From Toxorhynchites rutilus septentrionalis (lineage: Eukaryota > Arthropoda > Insecta > Diptera > Culicidae): a DNA stretch of 64,000 bases. Location: contig NC_073745.1 of assembly GCF_029784135.1 (NCBI RefSeq), forward strand, positions 56,015,205 through 56,079,204, given 5' to 3'. The notes below the pieces were generated by a model. That model did not search any database, was not told where the DNA came from, and saw only the letters and a program-made list of their open reading frames with translations. Shown here piece by piece: positions 1 through 11,639 of the stretch. Each line of letters begins with the position of its first letter. The first letter of the stretch is position 1. Made by a program: the position numbers and the translations under genes.

Positions 1-536
1 ATTCTTATTTAATACAACTTATTGATTGTGTGACACGACAACGCTTCGTGGAGACTGTTTGTTCGTACAGAGCGCGTTATCACGTCTCAAAATGCATGTT
101 CTTGCGAGTTTTTTTGAAAAACTGAGTATACAGGAATCTACGTTCATCTTTCATTGACAAATCATAGAACAAAGTTTATTTGTATGTTTTGAAACGGAAC
201 TGAAAATACAACATTTATGTTCAAAAATCGGAACCCGCAAAAAGACAGGTATTGTCACGTCACAAAAGTATTAAGCTTGCAACGAACGAATTCAACTGGA
301 AGATATTCTCCAACTGAAGATTCTTGTAGGGAATTTTATCAATTTCCCTTTAAAATCGTTTACCATTTGGAAATCGTGTGATTTATACATGAAAACGAGA
401 AAAAAAACTGTTTTTAATTAGTCAAACTGTTGTCGCGTCATTTTTCTGCTGTTGCTGCCGTTGCTGATGTTGATGTGGCTGGGGTTGTTAATATTGCTGA
501 TGTTGCTTGTGCTTCTACTAATTAGCTGGTGACAGC

Positions 537-945
537 TAGAGACGTCGGTTAATCGTTCGATTAATTCAAATAATCGAATATCTGAAGTTATAATCGATTA
601 ATTTTGTACCGAATAATTTGAAACCAAAATATGAATACATCGAAAAATTGTCACTGTAATCGCGATTAATGAAAGAATGAATCTTTCTCAAGGTTAATGC
701 ATTTTTAGGCTAAGAATTAGGCTGTATAATTTTTTTTTATCCAACATTTCTTATCCAACCATCTAACATCGACAATCCGATAGACCACGCGACCAGAACG
801 ACAACGTGATACGTGATTATTTCAAGAATTAATATTCGTCCGATTAAACGAATATTGAAAGACAATTATTCGAATGAATCGAATATTGAAAAATACCCCA
901 ACGATTAATCGATAATCGAATAAATGAAAAATTTAGACATCACTA
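537..945. mobile_element. hAT-type MITE with 8-bp target-site duplication
   Basis: The direct repeat GTGACAGC lies at 529-536 and 946-953. Just inside are short inverted ends, TAGAGACGTC on the left and GACATCACTA on the right, which match at 8 of 10 positions as inverted repeats. The interior is AT-rich and full of ATCGAT / ATTCGAAT palindromic words, and no coding sequence is visible. An 8-bp duplication with TAGNG-type ends is the known hallmark of hAT elements. With no transposase and only 409 bp it must depend on a transposase supplied from elsewhere. Confidence 0.65.
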
Positions 946-1219
946 GTGACAGCTTCACGGTTAGAAAATACCCATGCTTATATCCTTCTGTCTTGTCAAT
1001 TAATTTCAAAGGGGCGGAGCTTGCTTCCGCTTCTGTTCAAAGATTGAACAGTGCGACTTTGTCATAGAATATAAAAATTGTATGTACGCTTTGATTGCCA
1101 TCAGGTGGGGCTTAAATTGCAATATTCTCTCAACAGTGTCCGTTCACATGTGGCAGTGTTTGTTCTCTGCGTATGTATTTTGAGCGTTCGATTCACGTTC
1201 GTAGTTGCTCCTTATTGAC

Positions 1220-1395
1220 TAAATGTGCAAGAGCAATGTATGGGAAAAATGGGAATTTATAGACTAGGAGATTGCATAGCAAATATCAAACAATTCTTAG
1301 TGTGCAAATAATAGAAATTAATTCGCAACAACAGTAGTTATTAACGTTAAATTATTTCATAAAAACTATCGTTTGCACTGTCGATTTTGGAATTC
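1220..1395 (+). repeat. Copy of dispersed repeat (module b), 3' palindrome lost
   Basis: This block shares long words with 5872-6116, 25035-26186, 37415-37615 and, inverted, 38800-38960. Shared words include CAATGTATGGGAAAAATGG, ATATCAAACAA, and TAGTTATTAACGTTAA followed by TTATTTCATAAAAAC. The other forward copies end in the palindrome-bearing terminus. This one fades out at about 1395 before reaching it. No coding sequence is visible. Confidence 0.55.
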
Positions 1396-1689
1396 GGCGT
1401 GATGGTTTGATTCCCCTACCAAACATTGTGAATTGCGAGGATGAAATCTAGTCGATGAAAATTCGTCTGCTATGCTCTTCATCATCTTCTGAATCTTCGG
1501 ACTCTTCGACATTAATCAATATGCAGAAGCAGATCGTCGTCGAACTCCACGAGGGCAATTAGATCATTGATTTTGATCCTAAAAATGTGTTCATTCCTCC
1601 TGAGAATCCATTATCATTGACGCTTCACAAATCGAACACACGAAGCTCAATGTCGTTAATGCGAGTATATCACATGACACATACTAAAA

Positions 1690-2600
1690 CTTGAAAGTAA
1701 GAGTCAGAAAGCCACATCCCGCCCTACTGCGTGACCGCTCGCAATCATTACATATTTTCATCGGCTTTTATCGTATCACTTCTAGCAGTAGGGGATTTGA
1801 TACAAAATCCCACACACTGAGACACACATTATAATTTCGATTCGATAGGGTGCTCAGGTGTGCGCGTAAGTATTGGATGGCTGGGTCGGACCGGCCACCA
1901 CTGTAGCACAACGTGCGTGCGTGTACCGTACGCCTCGTCGGTATCTTTCGTTTCTCCCCCTACGTGTGTGCGTGAGTCTTACCTGGCGGTGCGCGCGGAC
2001 CGCTCTCCACCGGAATCCATCGGTGGAAGTGTGCGCGATATTCAGTCAGAAGATATTTAGAGAGTTGCGTGGCTTTATTATATTTATTGTTTTCATACGA
2101 CGCAGACGCCCGGGTTCGATGTGAATGACTTGTTGAATACCACAGACCCACAGGATTTTCGGGTTACCCTTTGTGAGTAGTGTGTGATGATGACGAGGAC
2201 GGGGTTCAGTGCGTGAGTTTTTGGCCTTTTCCGAATATATTTTGCGAGGTACGGTCGGTCCGGGACGGAGAATAAGATTCGAAAGATCATTGACCACCGT
2301 GCGGTGCTGTTGCTGCTGAGAGTTGTAGAAGTGAATTTTTCGAGGCTCGAAAAGAAGTTCGGTCAACTTCGGCGGTTAGGTCAGTTAGGTGAAACCTGTT
2401 TTTTTGCCTCATTCGAGTTCGTAACATTTTTTTGCGTTGCCTTTACTACACTGACAAGACACGATTGTTTGCATTTTGCTCGCCTAAAGTTGGCCAACAC
2501 TAATTGTGTGGAGCCATTGTGTATGTGTAACAACCTCGCAGTCATTGTTGATGTGAGGCAAATTTGACAAGCCCGAAGTGATGGGGTGAATGTTTGCTAG
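1690..2600 (+). promoter_or_regulatory. GC-rich non-repetitive stretch, possible promoter or 5' exon
   Basis: This stretch is visibly richer in G and C than its surroundings, and I found no copy of it elsewhere in the window. It contains a TTCAGTCAGA word at 2041-2050 that fits the arthropod initiator TCAGT, but no clear TATA box precedes it. All reading frames are short, and the longest starts with a non-ATG codon. It could be a promoter and untranslated first exon of a host gene lying outside the window. That is inference from composition only. Confidence 0.25.
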
Positions 2601-3640
2601 GTGAAAGGAGCATTCTGTTGGTCATCCAATGGTTTCATACAATGGTTCAGAAATTATTGTTTTTGTTGTGAAAATTGTGCGTTACAAGATTACTGAAAAG
2701 CCGGGAGGAACCAATTCTTGATATGAGCTATGAATAGTGGTTAACTGTGGAACAAGTATAAATGACGGATTGATTACGATGCGTGAACGGGTTCACTGTC
2801 GTGGTTTATTTACCCTATTCGATGATTTGCATTGGAGACGCGACAGAGTATACCATCAATTATGTTGTCGTCGACGAGACGATGAGATATAATGACAGGT
2901 GTATGTGTTTTTTCACAATCCGACAAGTTTATTAAGTTTAATTACATTAGCGATTATCGACATATTGGAAACAGAATGTTTCACATGACAGTGTGTAGAT
3001 TTTCCAATTGTTGTGAGTTGTATTGCTTTGCGAGACGAGACAAGGCATATCCTTAATTTAAGATTCAGAATATTTTTGCCTTGATGATTAATATAACCGT
3101 TGTATTGAAGACTGATGACCACCCGGAATTCGTTTCATATTTAATCTTTTTCAAATTCTCCCAGTTGTATTGAGGAGATACAAATCAAATGGCATTGGGT
3201 TCAACTTTTTTCGGTTAGTTTCACGATGGACTTCTCATATCAGTTTCTGGTAAGGTACGATCTTACGTATACTTTTTGAAGTCCTATTTTGTTTGGTTCA
3301 ATTGGCACTAACCCCTACTCGGTTATTGAACCTTCGATAAGGGAAAGAGTTCTACTAAAAAGGCTTTCTGCTTCTTATGAATTTTTGATGAGTTTGAGTT
3401 CTTTCTCCGATAAGAGGTGAAAAAGGCACTGCAAAAAATATACCTGGTTGGATGACTTTTATTTCATTTGAACGAATCAACTCTTTGCGATCGTATGTCT
3501 GCTCTCATCCGCCACAAAAAAAAGTGTAAACTGACTTTTTTAAACGAATCTCAATGTTTAGTGAACCTGTTTACGAATTACAGGTCGGACTCGATTATGC
3601 GTGATTCGATTATTTACAATTTAGGACTCGATTACATACA
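2601..3640. other. No feature recognised
   Basis: AT-rich sequence without a convincing reading frame, RNA gene or repeat that I can match elsewhere in the window. Confidence 0.5.
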
Positions 3641-3649
3641 GTTTGGAAT

Positions 3650-4190
3650 TTTTTTTGACGTAGGATTACGTCTTTCGGGAACATATTGGGGTACAAATTG
3701 AAAATCGTAAATCGAGCACATCGTGAGAATTGTCCAATTTCAAACGCTTATTGCTCAATCATTTCATGATGGATTGATGAAATTTTTGCGTCAATCGATT
3801 TCGGCACTCCATAACAATTTTTTATATTGAATGAAATAATATATGTCATGAAACTAACTATCGAACAATTGGAAAATCTCAACCCTATCCTAACGGAAAT
3901 ATCCACTTCTAATTGGTCGAAATTGACGACACATGCGGCGGTTCCCTAACAGAGGCATAAAAACCAAGCTGCCTGGGGGAAATCCGTACGCAAATACATG
4001 AAAGTAGGAGGAACTTTTGTTCCTACTGGAATGTGTTCCCTAACAGAGACATCAAAACCAAGTTGCCTGGGGGAAATCAACTTTTGTTCATACTGAAATC
4101 TGTTCCCTAACAGAGACATCAAAACCAAACTGCCCCAGGAAAATCGACATTGCAAATGCAAGTCGGGGGCATTTTTATATTGCAAGTAGC
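3650..4190 (-). repeat. Minisatellite module (module c), minus orientation, with palindrome terminus
   Basis: Three imperfect units containing TTCCCTAACAGAGACATCAA and GCCTGGGGGAAATC recur between about 3940 and 4185, spaced about 92 and 67 bp apart. On the minus strand they match the ~95-bp units at 36930-37215 and 41960-42545. The minus-strand sequence then runs through about 270 bp of AT-rich DNA to the variant palindrome GACGTAGGATTACGTC at 3657-3672. This is the same order as at 42546-42823. Non-coding. Confidence 0.6.
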
Positions 4191-4689
4191 GATACGATTA
4201 ATTCTAGCAAATAAAATTTAAATTTGGAACTTTAATGTTGGTTGCTTCGTATCCATATCCATATCAATGACCGATCGTGTATTGTGAAAAATTTAGCACA
4301 AGTGTAATTGTAAAATTGTATATGGTAGCAGTTGTATTAACAATGACTTGATATATGAAACGATTTATTTCAATTCTCATAAATAAAAACCAAGGTGTGT
4401 TCCCGCTCGAGAACGGGTCGTTCGGTTGAGGCCGTCTGTTTTGTTGTGTTCATTTTCACCCAAGGAAAGATCATGCGACGAGAACAAATTGGAAAAGTGA
4501 ATAAATATTAGGAAAAGTGATTTCTCATATGCTTTACATACAGTATTAGGTGTTGTTAGTCCAATTAAAATTCGCATTGGGTTGAATAAACACTCAAGAA
4601 TTTAAAATCTAAAAGAAATTTAATTTCCTTTTCAAATATGTTTTCTCTATATTAAAGTAACATGTTTTTACTGATGAGAAAAAAATCAT

Positions 4690-4745
4690 AGGAGGTTGTG
4701 TTCAAGACACGACCGCATTGTTGACGTAAAACTACGCTGTAGTTT
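4690..4745 (+). repeat. Dispersed block with diverged palindrome
   Basis: The words GGTTGT, GACACGACCGCAT and GACGTAAAACTACGC (from 4723) recur in the same order at 36640-36700, where the last word is GACGTAGAACTACGC. The second half of the palindrome is altered in both. It may be the 5' end of the same repeat family. Confidence 0.45.
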
Positions 4746-4904
4746 AATTCAATTCGCTTGTTTATAACTGCAGATATTATTTTATAATGCTACGAAAATT
4801 TTGAATATCCATTCTACCAGTTTGGTCGCCCTGAAATGTTTTTTTTGTAGACTCATTTGACTATAATTGTTTAATGATTCATTCATTGTGCTCGCAGAAC
4901 AATA

Positions 4905-5365
4905 CATGCTTGAGATAAGCGCAGCTGTCATCCTTAGTAGAGAAAGTTTTGCTACTGGCAAGCGAAACCAAATCACATACAAAATATCAGAACGACATTT
5001 ACTTTCTTGGTGACTAAATAAACGAAATAAACTCTATCTGTTAATCTCAACTATCTTGAAAAGAGTAGCACTGCTTCATTATGATCAAGATTAGTGCAAA
5101 TGCAAGGCTAGTTGAAAGCAGTTTTGCGACTGGCACTCGAGCCCAAATAAGTTAATAACCTAATATAACTTATTGAATTGAGCAACTAAATATACACACG
5201 CTTATCTCCGTTTTGCGCTCTTCTCAACAGAAGCCCTTTCTGTTAATATTACCAGTATAAATTAGCTTAGCTGTCATCCTTTGTGGAGAGAGTTTTCCTA
5301 CCGTCATGCGAAACTAAATCACTGACAAAATTCCAGAACATCTATTTTCTTGGCGAGCTGACGAT
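4905..5365. repeat. Imperfect direct repeat, two units about 355 bp apart
   Basis: The block AGCTGTCATCCTTAGTAGAG ... TTTGCTACTGGCAAGCGAAAC ... (from about 4921) is echoed from about 5269 by AGCTGTCATCCTTTGTGGAG ... TTTTCCTACCGTCATGCGAAAC. Both are followed by a stretch with AGAAC and TTTCTTGG. A partial third echo lies at 5105-5150 (AGTTTTGCGACTGGCACTCG). No coding sequence is visible. Confidence 0.5.
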
Positions 5366-5871
5366 AGCTAAACTTGATGACTCCCCACACAATTGTTTAG
5401 CTCAGAACCTTAATGCAAAGGCGTCAGTTTGATGCAATGATTGCAATTCCAGAGACATCAGCGAGTGAGTAATTTGGTCGCGTCCACAGCTCAATCCGAA
5501 ACGAATACAGAACGATACTGAAAATTTGCCTTCCTTGCTTGCTTCAGACTTTAAACTACTTCAGTTCATTCGTCTCTAAACTTCAAAAAGGTCCTTGGAA
5601 AACTTTACTTTATCCATAATATTACTCCTCCACCTCCATTGCCTTGAGAAAGGCATTCGATCCCTCGCCGTTCAGCTCGCCCAGCAACGATGTTGTTCAG
5701 TCGATTTCCTCACGGAGAATGAAAGTTTGCCTCGGCGAGATCTACCGTTTATACTCTAGGCAAATATTCCCTTTCGTTCTTCTTCTTTTCCTTTGTTCAC
5801 GGAGACTTTACATCTTACGATTTCCCCTTCGTTGCTCGTTATTGACAGCTCTGTTCGGGAAAGTACACAAA

Positions 5872-6116
5872 TAGATAGAACAAATGTATGAGGAAATGGG
5901 AATGCTTCCAATTTTCATCAATTTAAACCATATACAGACTATGGGATTGTAATTTATAGCATATCAAACAAATCTTAGGGAATTTCCGATTCGTTTGGTA
6001 TGTAAATCGCCAAAATACCTTCGCGGCAAAAATAGTTATTAACGTTAACTTTATTTCATAAAAACGTGACCTGTTTTCTGATTTGGCACCCTTAATGAAA
6101 GACGTAGTTCTACGTC
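5872..6116 (+). repeat. Module b copy with complete palindrome terminus
   Basis: This is the fullest forward copy of module b. It runs from AGAACAAATGTATG through AGCATATCAAACAAATCTTA and TAGTTATTAACGTTAA to GGCACCCTTAATGAAA. It ends with the palindrome GACGTAGTTCTACGTC at 6101-6116 followed by AAAA. The same order of blocks is seen at 37415-37615. A histone H2B relic begins about 60 bp downstream. Confidence 0.6.
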
Positions 6117-6169
6117 AAAATGATAATTGTATTCGGTATTGGTAATTATCTTATATTACATTGGTGAGT

Positions 6170-6374
6170 TTTTTTTTCTTTATTTCATCCATACATAACA
6201 CAGGAGGCATCTCGTCTAGGGTCACAGAGGGCGGTTTTCATCATATCTCATTCCACATCGACATCTTCTATCTAATACGCATCACTCAACGACTGTTTAC
6301 CATACTTCTGTCATCATCACTCGGTAAACACTGGTGGAGTGAACAAAAGTTATCCAAATTGCCCTTTTCAGGGC
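6170..6374 (+). pseudogene. Histone H2B pseudogene (C-terminal half) with 3' stem-loop
   Basis: The forward translation contains HNTGGISSRV, then SFHIDIF, then LGKHWWSEQK. These track, in order and spacing, the conserved H2B segments around HPDTGISSK, SFVNDIFERI and LAKHAVSEGTK. The nucleotide match ACACAGGAGGCATCTCGTC is striking. Single-base gaps, substitutions and an internal deletion break the frame. At 6361-6374 a histone-type stem-loop GCCCTTTTCAGGGC follows, flanked by CACCA, as expected at the end of a replication-dependent histone mRNA. H2B packages DNA as part of the nucleosome core; this copy could not make a functional protein. The palindrome at 6101 lies directly upstream. Confidence 0.65.
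6361..6374 (+). terminator. Histone mRNA 3' stem-loop (relic)
   Basis: GCCCT-TTTC-AGGGC forms a five-pair stem with a four-base loop. It has the typical downstream ACCA and a purine-rich AAAGAG about 20 bp further on. Metazoan replication-dependent histone mRNAs end just after such a stem-loop rather than in poly(A). The outermost G:C pair of the usual stem is lost (T at 6360). Confidence 0.65.
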
Positions 6375-6399
6375 CACCAAATCATTATCAAAGAGTTTA

Positions 6400-8905
6400 A
6401 GGATGTAATTCTTCAAACATATGAAATGCTTTCTGACAACGCTAGTTTGGGTGTAGTGGAAGTCCAATTGATGTCTGACTCGAGCTAAAGTAGCCCTTAT
6501 ACATTTGGTTTCTGCGCCCAAATCAGCTTGAGAATTGCATCATTGTCCTGCATTTTTCAACAAATTCAAAGAGGTATGTCTGTTTGTAAGCAATAACAAA
6601 CAATTTTTTTTTGTTAAGACGCGTGCACATTACGTCAATCGGTATCGTCCGGCCTTAGCCGCCCGGTGAAGCCGAATAAGTTTGGACGTGGACGAATCAT
6701 GCCGAACCTAACCTGAAATAATTCGGTCCGGATCGAAGGAAGTCGAAAGCAAAATAAAAGGAAGTAAATTCGCGTTGACGACATTGTGCTTCGTGCACCC
6801 GATATGGCGTCCATATTACATATTACCGGAAGAAGAACATAAATTTATACCAAACATTAGAAAATCGTTGAATTTGGCTTATTCACTTGTGTGGAGCGAC
6901 CTCAAAGAACGAACTCGTAAAGTACGAGATACCTCGTGAATCGGAAAATCCTTTTTTCTACAAAGTGAAGAACCCCTTTATGGAATCGGCAACACGGTCA
7001 GTTTATTCTGTCAAGTAGTATTTGTTCGCAAAAATGGCGGCTGTGAGCAAAAAGTGGAAAAATCGAAGTTTTTCAGTTTATCTCCACTTGAAAGATTTTG
7101 ACTCAAAAACGTTCATATGCATAACTATTGAACTCATTAGCAATGAAACCTGCAAAATAAATCTGGTTCCAAGCAAAAATGCTATTTGCGTGGCAGCAAA
7201 GTTCGGGCGAAATTCAAGGTGGAAATGGCAGATCATCTTCCTGGGGAAATGTTTTATAAGACCTTATAACATTTCATGCTTATTTCATCTGGCAATCTTA
7301 ATGCTTCCTGAGGTGTTGGTAGTAGCAACAACAATCCTTGAATATAAATCGAATCGATTATTCGATCAATCACTATCACTATCACACCGAGAAAAATCTC
7401 GTATTTTTTAAAGCGAGATAATTTTATACTGAAATGTTTCTCAAAGGAAAATATCAGGGACGCAGACCTAAACAAAATAAGGTGTGCGACAAGCAAACCA
7501 AACAATTCGAAAAATTCTGAAAGCTTCACCGATAGTTATCACTCGCTCGATGCTGTCGAATTGCTAGGTTTCTATAATATTAAAATAGGGCTATCGAGCA
7601 AAATTCTTATCGCCTCGATTTCTATAATAGGGCCCAATATGAGCTCCCTCATTGCCGCACTTTTCGAGTTTTTGAAGCGCACACAAATGAACAGAACAAA
7701 TTTATATACATAGATTATTTAACATTACTTATGAAATTCGAACAGGTTACTAGAGAACAATTCAACGCCAGATCAATCAGCCGCTGCTCCGGTCCTCTCC
7801 ATTTTTTTAAATTTCCTCATTTTTCCAAAAAAAACAACCCTGCAGCCTGCTGCCCGATTGAAATCTGTGAGAAATCAATGAATTTCCAATGAAAATTTAA
7901 AGAAATTTTAGGGCTTGTTGAGAAAACTTTCTCATCCTCATAATCGAAGACTTTTATATTTCTTTCAAATATTGTTATATACAGGTTGTTAGGGAGCTGA
8001 TCCGCAATATTTCAGGAGGTGACAGACGATCATATTTGCTGATTGAAATCTTCCACGCTTATAGTCAAATCTCAACGAAGAAAGAATTATTGAACTTTTC
8101 TTGATACCGCCCTAAACTGACTCCAATTCAAAAAGTACTCATTTGAAAGTTGAGGAAATTTTGCATAAAATTCTGTGGTGAAACATTTAAGTTAATGGAA
8201 GATAACAAGAAAGATAGCAGTGTGGGGCCAATGAATGATTTGTAGAGCGATTGGAAAGCTTCAATTTGATTTTGGAAAAAAAAATAAAATGTTAAATGTT
8301 TTACAACTGCATTCTAGAAAACCTAACACATAACCATTAGAAAAGTGTGCAAAATGCATAATCCAGTAAAATGGTTGGAAAATAGTCGAAATACACAAAT
8401 TTATCGTGTTGTAGAAACATGCACAAAGGATGTTTACAAAAATATCCAATTAGAGGATCAAATGTCCGATTATTCGTGTCGCATTACAGGTCTGTCCAAT
8501 TACCAAAACACTGTACTTTGAAAAAAAGAAAGATTCAACACGCAATTCTGTATGAAAAGCTATACAGTCACTATTATCCTAGGACTAACTGTTCTGACGA
8601 TATAACAAAATGTATAGAAAATTATATTTGATGAAAACCATTTACGCATAGCATAAAATAAAATCGTTTAATTTTTATAGCTTTGGACTATGAGCATTTA
8701 TACATACCCTGTAACTATAAAAGTTCGATCATAGGAAATAGCTTGGTCACTAACAGTTTACGTAAGATATTTTTAGAATACTGCTTTCACTGAAGAAGTT
8801 TAATGATATGAGAAAAAATGTACGAGCGCTTGACGGGGCAACACTCTCAGGCGGCTCAATCCGTTTATGGATATATACGTAGATTTTTTGAAATTCTTGA
8901 ATGTG
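6400..8905. other. No gene recognised
   Basis: Short open frames only, the longest about 129 codons at 7022-7411, low-complexity in composition and without a recognisable domain. A short piece like the start of module b (CACACAAATGAACAGAAC) sits near 7680. Nothing else could be matched. Confidence 0.45.
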
Positions 8906-8907
8906 TA

Positions 8908-9559
8908 GGGGAAAGTCGGGAAAGACAGACACTCCTGTATAATTGATAAATTGCATTTTCATTTTAAATTTCAATGATGTACAAACTTCAATACAGTGTA
9001 TCAATACCTTTGACACTTACTGTGTACACCTAGTTGGCCTTCTGTTGAAATTGTAAATGAAAACAAGAAAGGAATCTACAAAGAGCAGCTCGATGTAAAT
9101 TTTCGTCTGCAGAAAAATAAGGTTCTCATTGTTATCGAGTAATTTTTCTGGGGTAGTTTCCAGTTTATCGAATCAGCGGTGAAGTGTTCTCATTTTTACT
9201 CCAGAAATATTGACCAAAATAAAATAATAATCAAGTCGGGTAATACGGACACCCCATCGTCAAAAGACAAACATTTTGTTTTGAAATCAGTTCGATTATC
9301 TCGAGATGCCCACTAACTATGTTTGCAAGTGCAACCAGATATCATGGACGACTCAGCAGAGCGGTTTCAAAAACATAATCCGAATTGATCATTCCGAATG
9401 CCGGAAGCTATTTTAGATATGAAAAAAAAAGAAAAATTACAATTACAGGTGATTTTAGTCTAGCCTTTTTGTTAGATCATTTTTAATGCATATGTGAAGA
9501 CCTCCAAAACATATCGAGTACATAAACTTGAATTTTCAGTAAGTGTCCGCCCCTTCCCT
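8908..9559. mobile_element. Candidate non-autonomous TA-flanked element with GGGG-type ends
   Basis: The left end reads TAGGGGAAAGTCGGGAAAG followed by ACAGACACTC. The right end, read inverted, is TAAGGGAAGGGGCGGACACT. An internal copy of the motif, GGTAATACGGACACCCC, lies near 9240. The interior is AT-rich and non-coding. The ends resemble the GGGG-plus-short-word ends of 25117-26061 and 40150-41807, each flanked by TA. The match between the two ends is imperfect, so boundaries are approximate. It lies directly beside the DD37E element at 9572. Confidence 0.4.
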
Positions 9560-9571
9560 TAACAGATTTTA

Positions 9572-10856
9572 AAGCCTGTCCACGCTAAATTTCGGACACC
9601 AAGATGATGCCAGTAAAACAAAATTTCACGTGATATAACAAAACTGATTGTTTATTTCAATAAAATAGACTTATATCTAAAACAAGGAAAGCTTACTACG
9701 ATGTTAATTACGTTGTCTGTAAAATTCACGAACGTTCTTGGGAACATCTGCCATTAGGTTCCGTACAGTATCCTCAGATATTCTGGCGGCGACGCTTTTC
9801 CATCTCATCTTGAAAATGCCATTCGCTTTCTTCTTAGTTTTGAATAGTTTTCGCTTCATCTGAGCCCAGTACTTTCCCACTGGGCGAAGTTCTGGACAGT
9901 TCAGTGGACAGTTTTGTGGATTTGACCTCATGTGCATTATACCATTCCAGGATGGATTTTGCATAGTGACAAGAGGCCAAATCTGGCCAAAATAACGCTA
10001 GAGAGTCGTGACTTCTTATGAATGGTAGCAACCACTTTTGGAGACATTCCTTCTCGTAGACATCTTTGTTGATAATGCCGGTAGAGACGAAAGATTTGGA
10101 TTTTCGGCCACAACTGCATATGACCTGCCACACCAAGTACTTTTTGGGGAATTTAGAACTGCTTCTTGGTCCGGAAACACTCGGCTACGGCATTCCTTCG
10201 CATTGCAGTATAAAAAGCGAGACCCGGAAGCCGTTTGAAGTCTTCGAGAACATAAGTTTCATCGTCCATTATGGTGCATGAACATTTTTGCGAAAACTGG
10301 GTGTAGAGCACCTTAGCACGGCTTTTTGCAGTGAAATTTTGCTTATCATCACGATTGGGCACCTTTTTCACTTTGTACGCCTTCAGTCCATGCCTCTGCT
10401 TCACTTTTTGTACATATGATTTTGATTTTCCTATCTTTCGAGCCACATTTCTAACTGGAAGGTTGGGATGTTTTTCAATAATGGCAACACCATTCGGTCC
10501 ATCTGTCGGAAGCATACTTTTTGTTTTGTTCCGCTTCCAACCTCCCGATCCACAGTTAGGCGCTGGTCAAACGATTTGCACACACTAAACACGGTACTCT
10601 TCGGCAGTTTTAGCTTTTTGGCGAGATCGCGTACCGACAGTGTTGGGTTTTGCTGCCGTTCGCGCAAAATGCGTTTGCGTACTTCCACTTGATTGGACGC
10701 CACTTTACCAAACTGAAGAAGAATGTAAACATGTTGGACATCGAAATGAAGAGGAAGGTTTCAGCTGTCATGTAAGTGAAATATTCCATTGATTAATGAA
10801 ATATTTCATAAACTACACTGAAAGAATAATGTCCGAAATTTAACGTGGACAGGCTT
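9572..10856 (-). mobile_element. DD37E Tc1/mariner-type transposon, copy A
   Basis: The ends AAGCCTGTCCACGCTAAATT (left) and, inverted, AAGCCTGTCCACGTTAAATT (right) differ at one base over about 27 bp. They are flanked by TA at 9570-9571 and 10857-10858, the target duplication expected for this superfamily. Length is 1285 bp. The interior carries a broken transposase gene on the minus strand. The inverted repeats differ from those of copies B and C, so the three belong to separate subfamilies. Confidence 0.85.
9704..10703 (-). pseudogene. DD37E transposase pseudogene, copy A
   Basis: This transposase would cut and paste the element. Reading from 10703 down, the pieces are an N-terminal helix-turn-helix region (VRKRILRERQQ ... 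LSVRDLAKKLKLPKSTV) and a second DNA-binding helix region (ISRDLAK-like, KIGKSKSYVQKVKQ). The catalytic strands TIMDDETYV and FWPDLASCHY follow, then the C-terminal CPELRPVGKYWAQ. The third catalytic residue, Glu in the RPVEKYW context, is Gly here, so the active site is destroyed. The pieces lie in at least three frames, implying several frameshifts. The start codon position reads GTG (10701-10703) where ATG is expected. The gene ends with TAA at 9704-9706 inside intact inverted repeats. Confidence 0.8.
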
Positions 10857-10864
10857 TATATAAT

Positions 10865-11625
10865 TTTTTTTTCGCGGGGGATACGTACCTTGTAAAAAAA
10901 ACCGCGTTGATGGGAAAATCCGCGTGAAAAAAAAAGCCCGTTAATTCGAAAATCCGCGTAAAAAAACCGCGTTAATTGGAAAATCCGCGTAAAAAAAACC
11001 GTGTCACCTAATGATAGATATCAAATGGGAATATCCTTATGTATAACGGAAGTAAAAAGTTAAGTGTTGCTCGCTTCCGAAAACCCGTAGTTTTTTCCTG
11101 CAATTTCGTTGGTTACTGGTAGCTATAGTTCGGTTTTCCTCACGAATGAGGTCATGTGCTGTTGCTAGAAGATTCCCTAGTAATTTGTACACTCTTCTGC
11201 CGATGCACGTGCAGTACCACTGTTGGACCGTCCAGAGCTAAGTAGACAGGGAAAGACATTCACTAATCGCTGCCCGTAAAAACTCCGTCCCGTTGTACCG
11301 ACCCGCGAGCTCCCCGTTTCCCAACACCTAAAATCCACGTGAGAACCGTGATAAGATGCGGCACTAAGCGCTAAGCTCCGTTACAAGCACTAATTACCGT
11401 AATATGCTCTGAGGAAACATGAGAGAAAAATGTGAGCTGAGGGGGAGATATTGCACTGGTCTTTTTTTACGCCGGTACCGCGTTAATTCGAAAATCCGCG
11501 TAAATAAAACCGCGTTAATTGGAAAATTCGCGTAAAAAAATCGCGTTAATTGGAAAATCTCCGTAAAGAGAACCTCGTAAAAAACAGCGCAAAAAAAACC
11601 GCGTAAAAAACCTGGGTGTATAGGT
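10865..11625. repeat. Element bracketed by two minisatellite arrays (CCGCGTTAATTGG-type)
   Basis: Units of roughly 25-30 bp built from AAACCGCGTTAATTGGAAAA and TCCGCGTAAAAA recur at 10890-11010 and again, in the same orientation, at 11475-11610. Between them lies about 450 bp of non-repetitive, GC-richer DNA without a gene. It is probably a non-autonomous mobile element with repeat-rich ends. I could not define a target duplication. Units vary in sequence and spacing, unlike a CRISPR. Confidence 0.5.
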
Positions 11626-11639
11626 GATTATATTTAAAA

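Noticed and set aside
10880..11610. Regularly spaced short repeats suggestive of a CRISPR array
   Set aside because: Unit length and spacing vary, the spacers are parts of the unit rather than unique sequence, and the DNA is eukaryotic.
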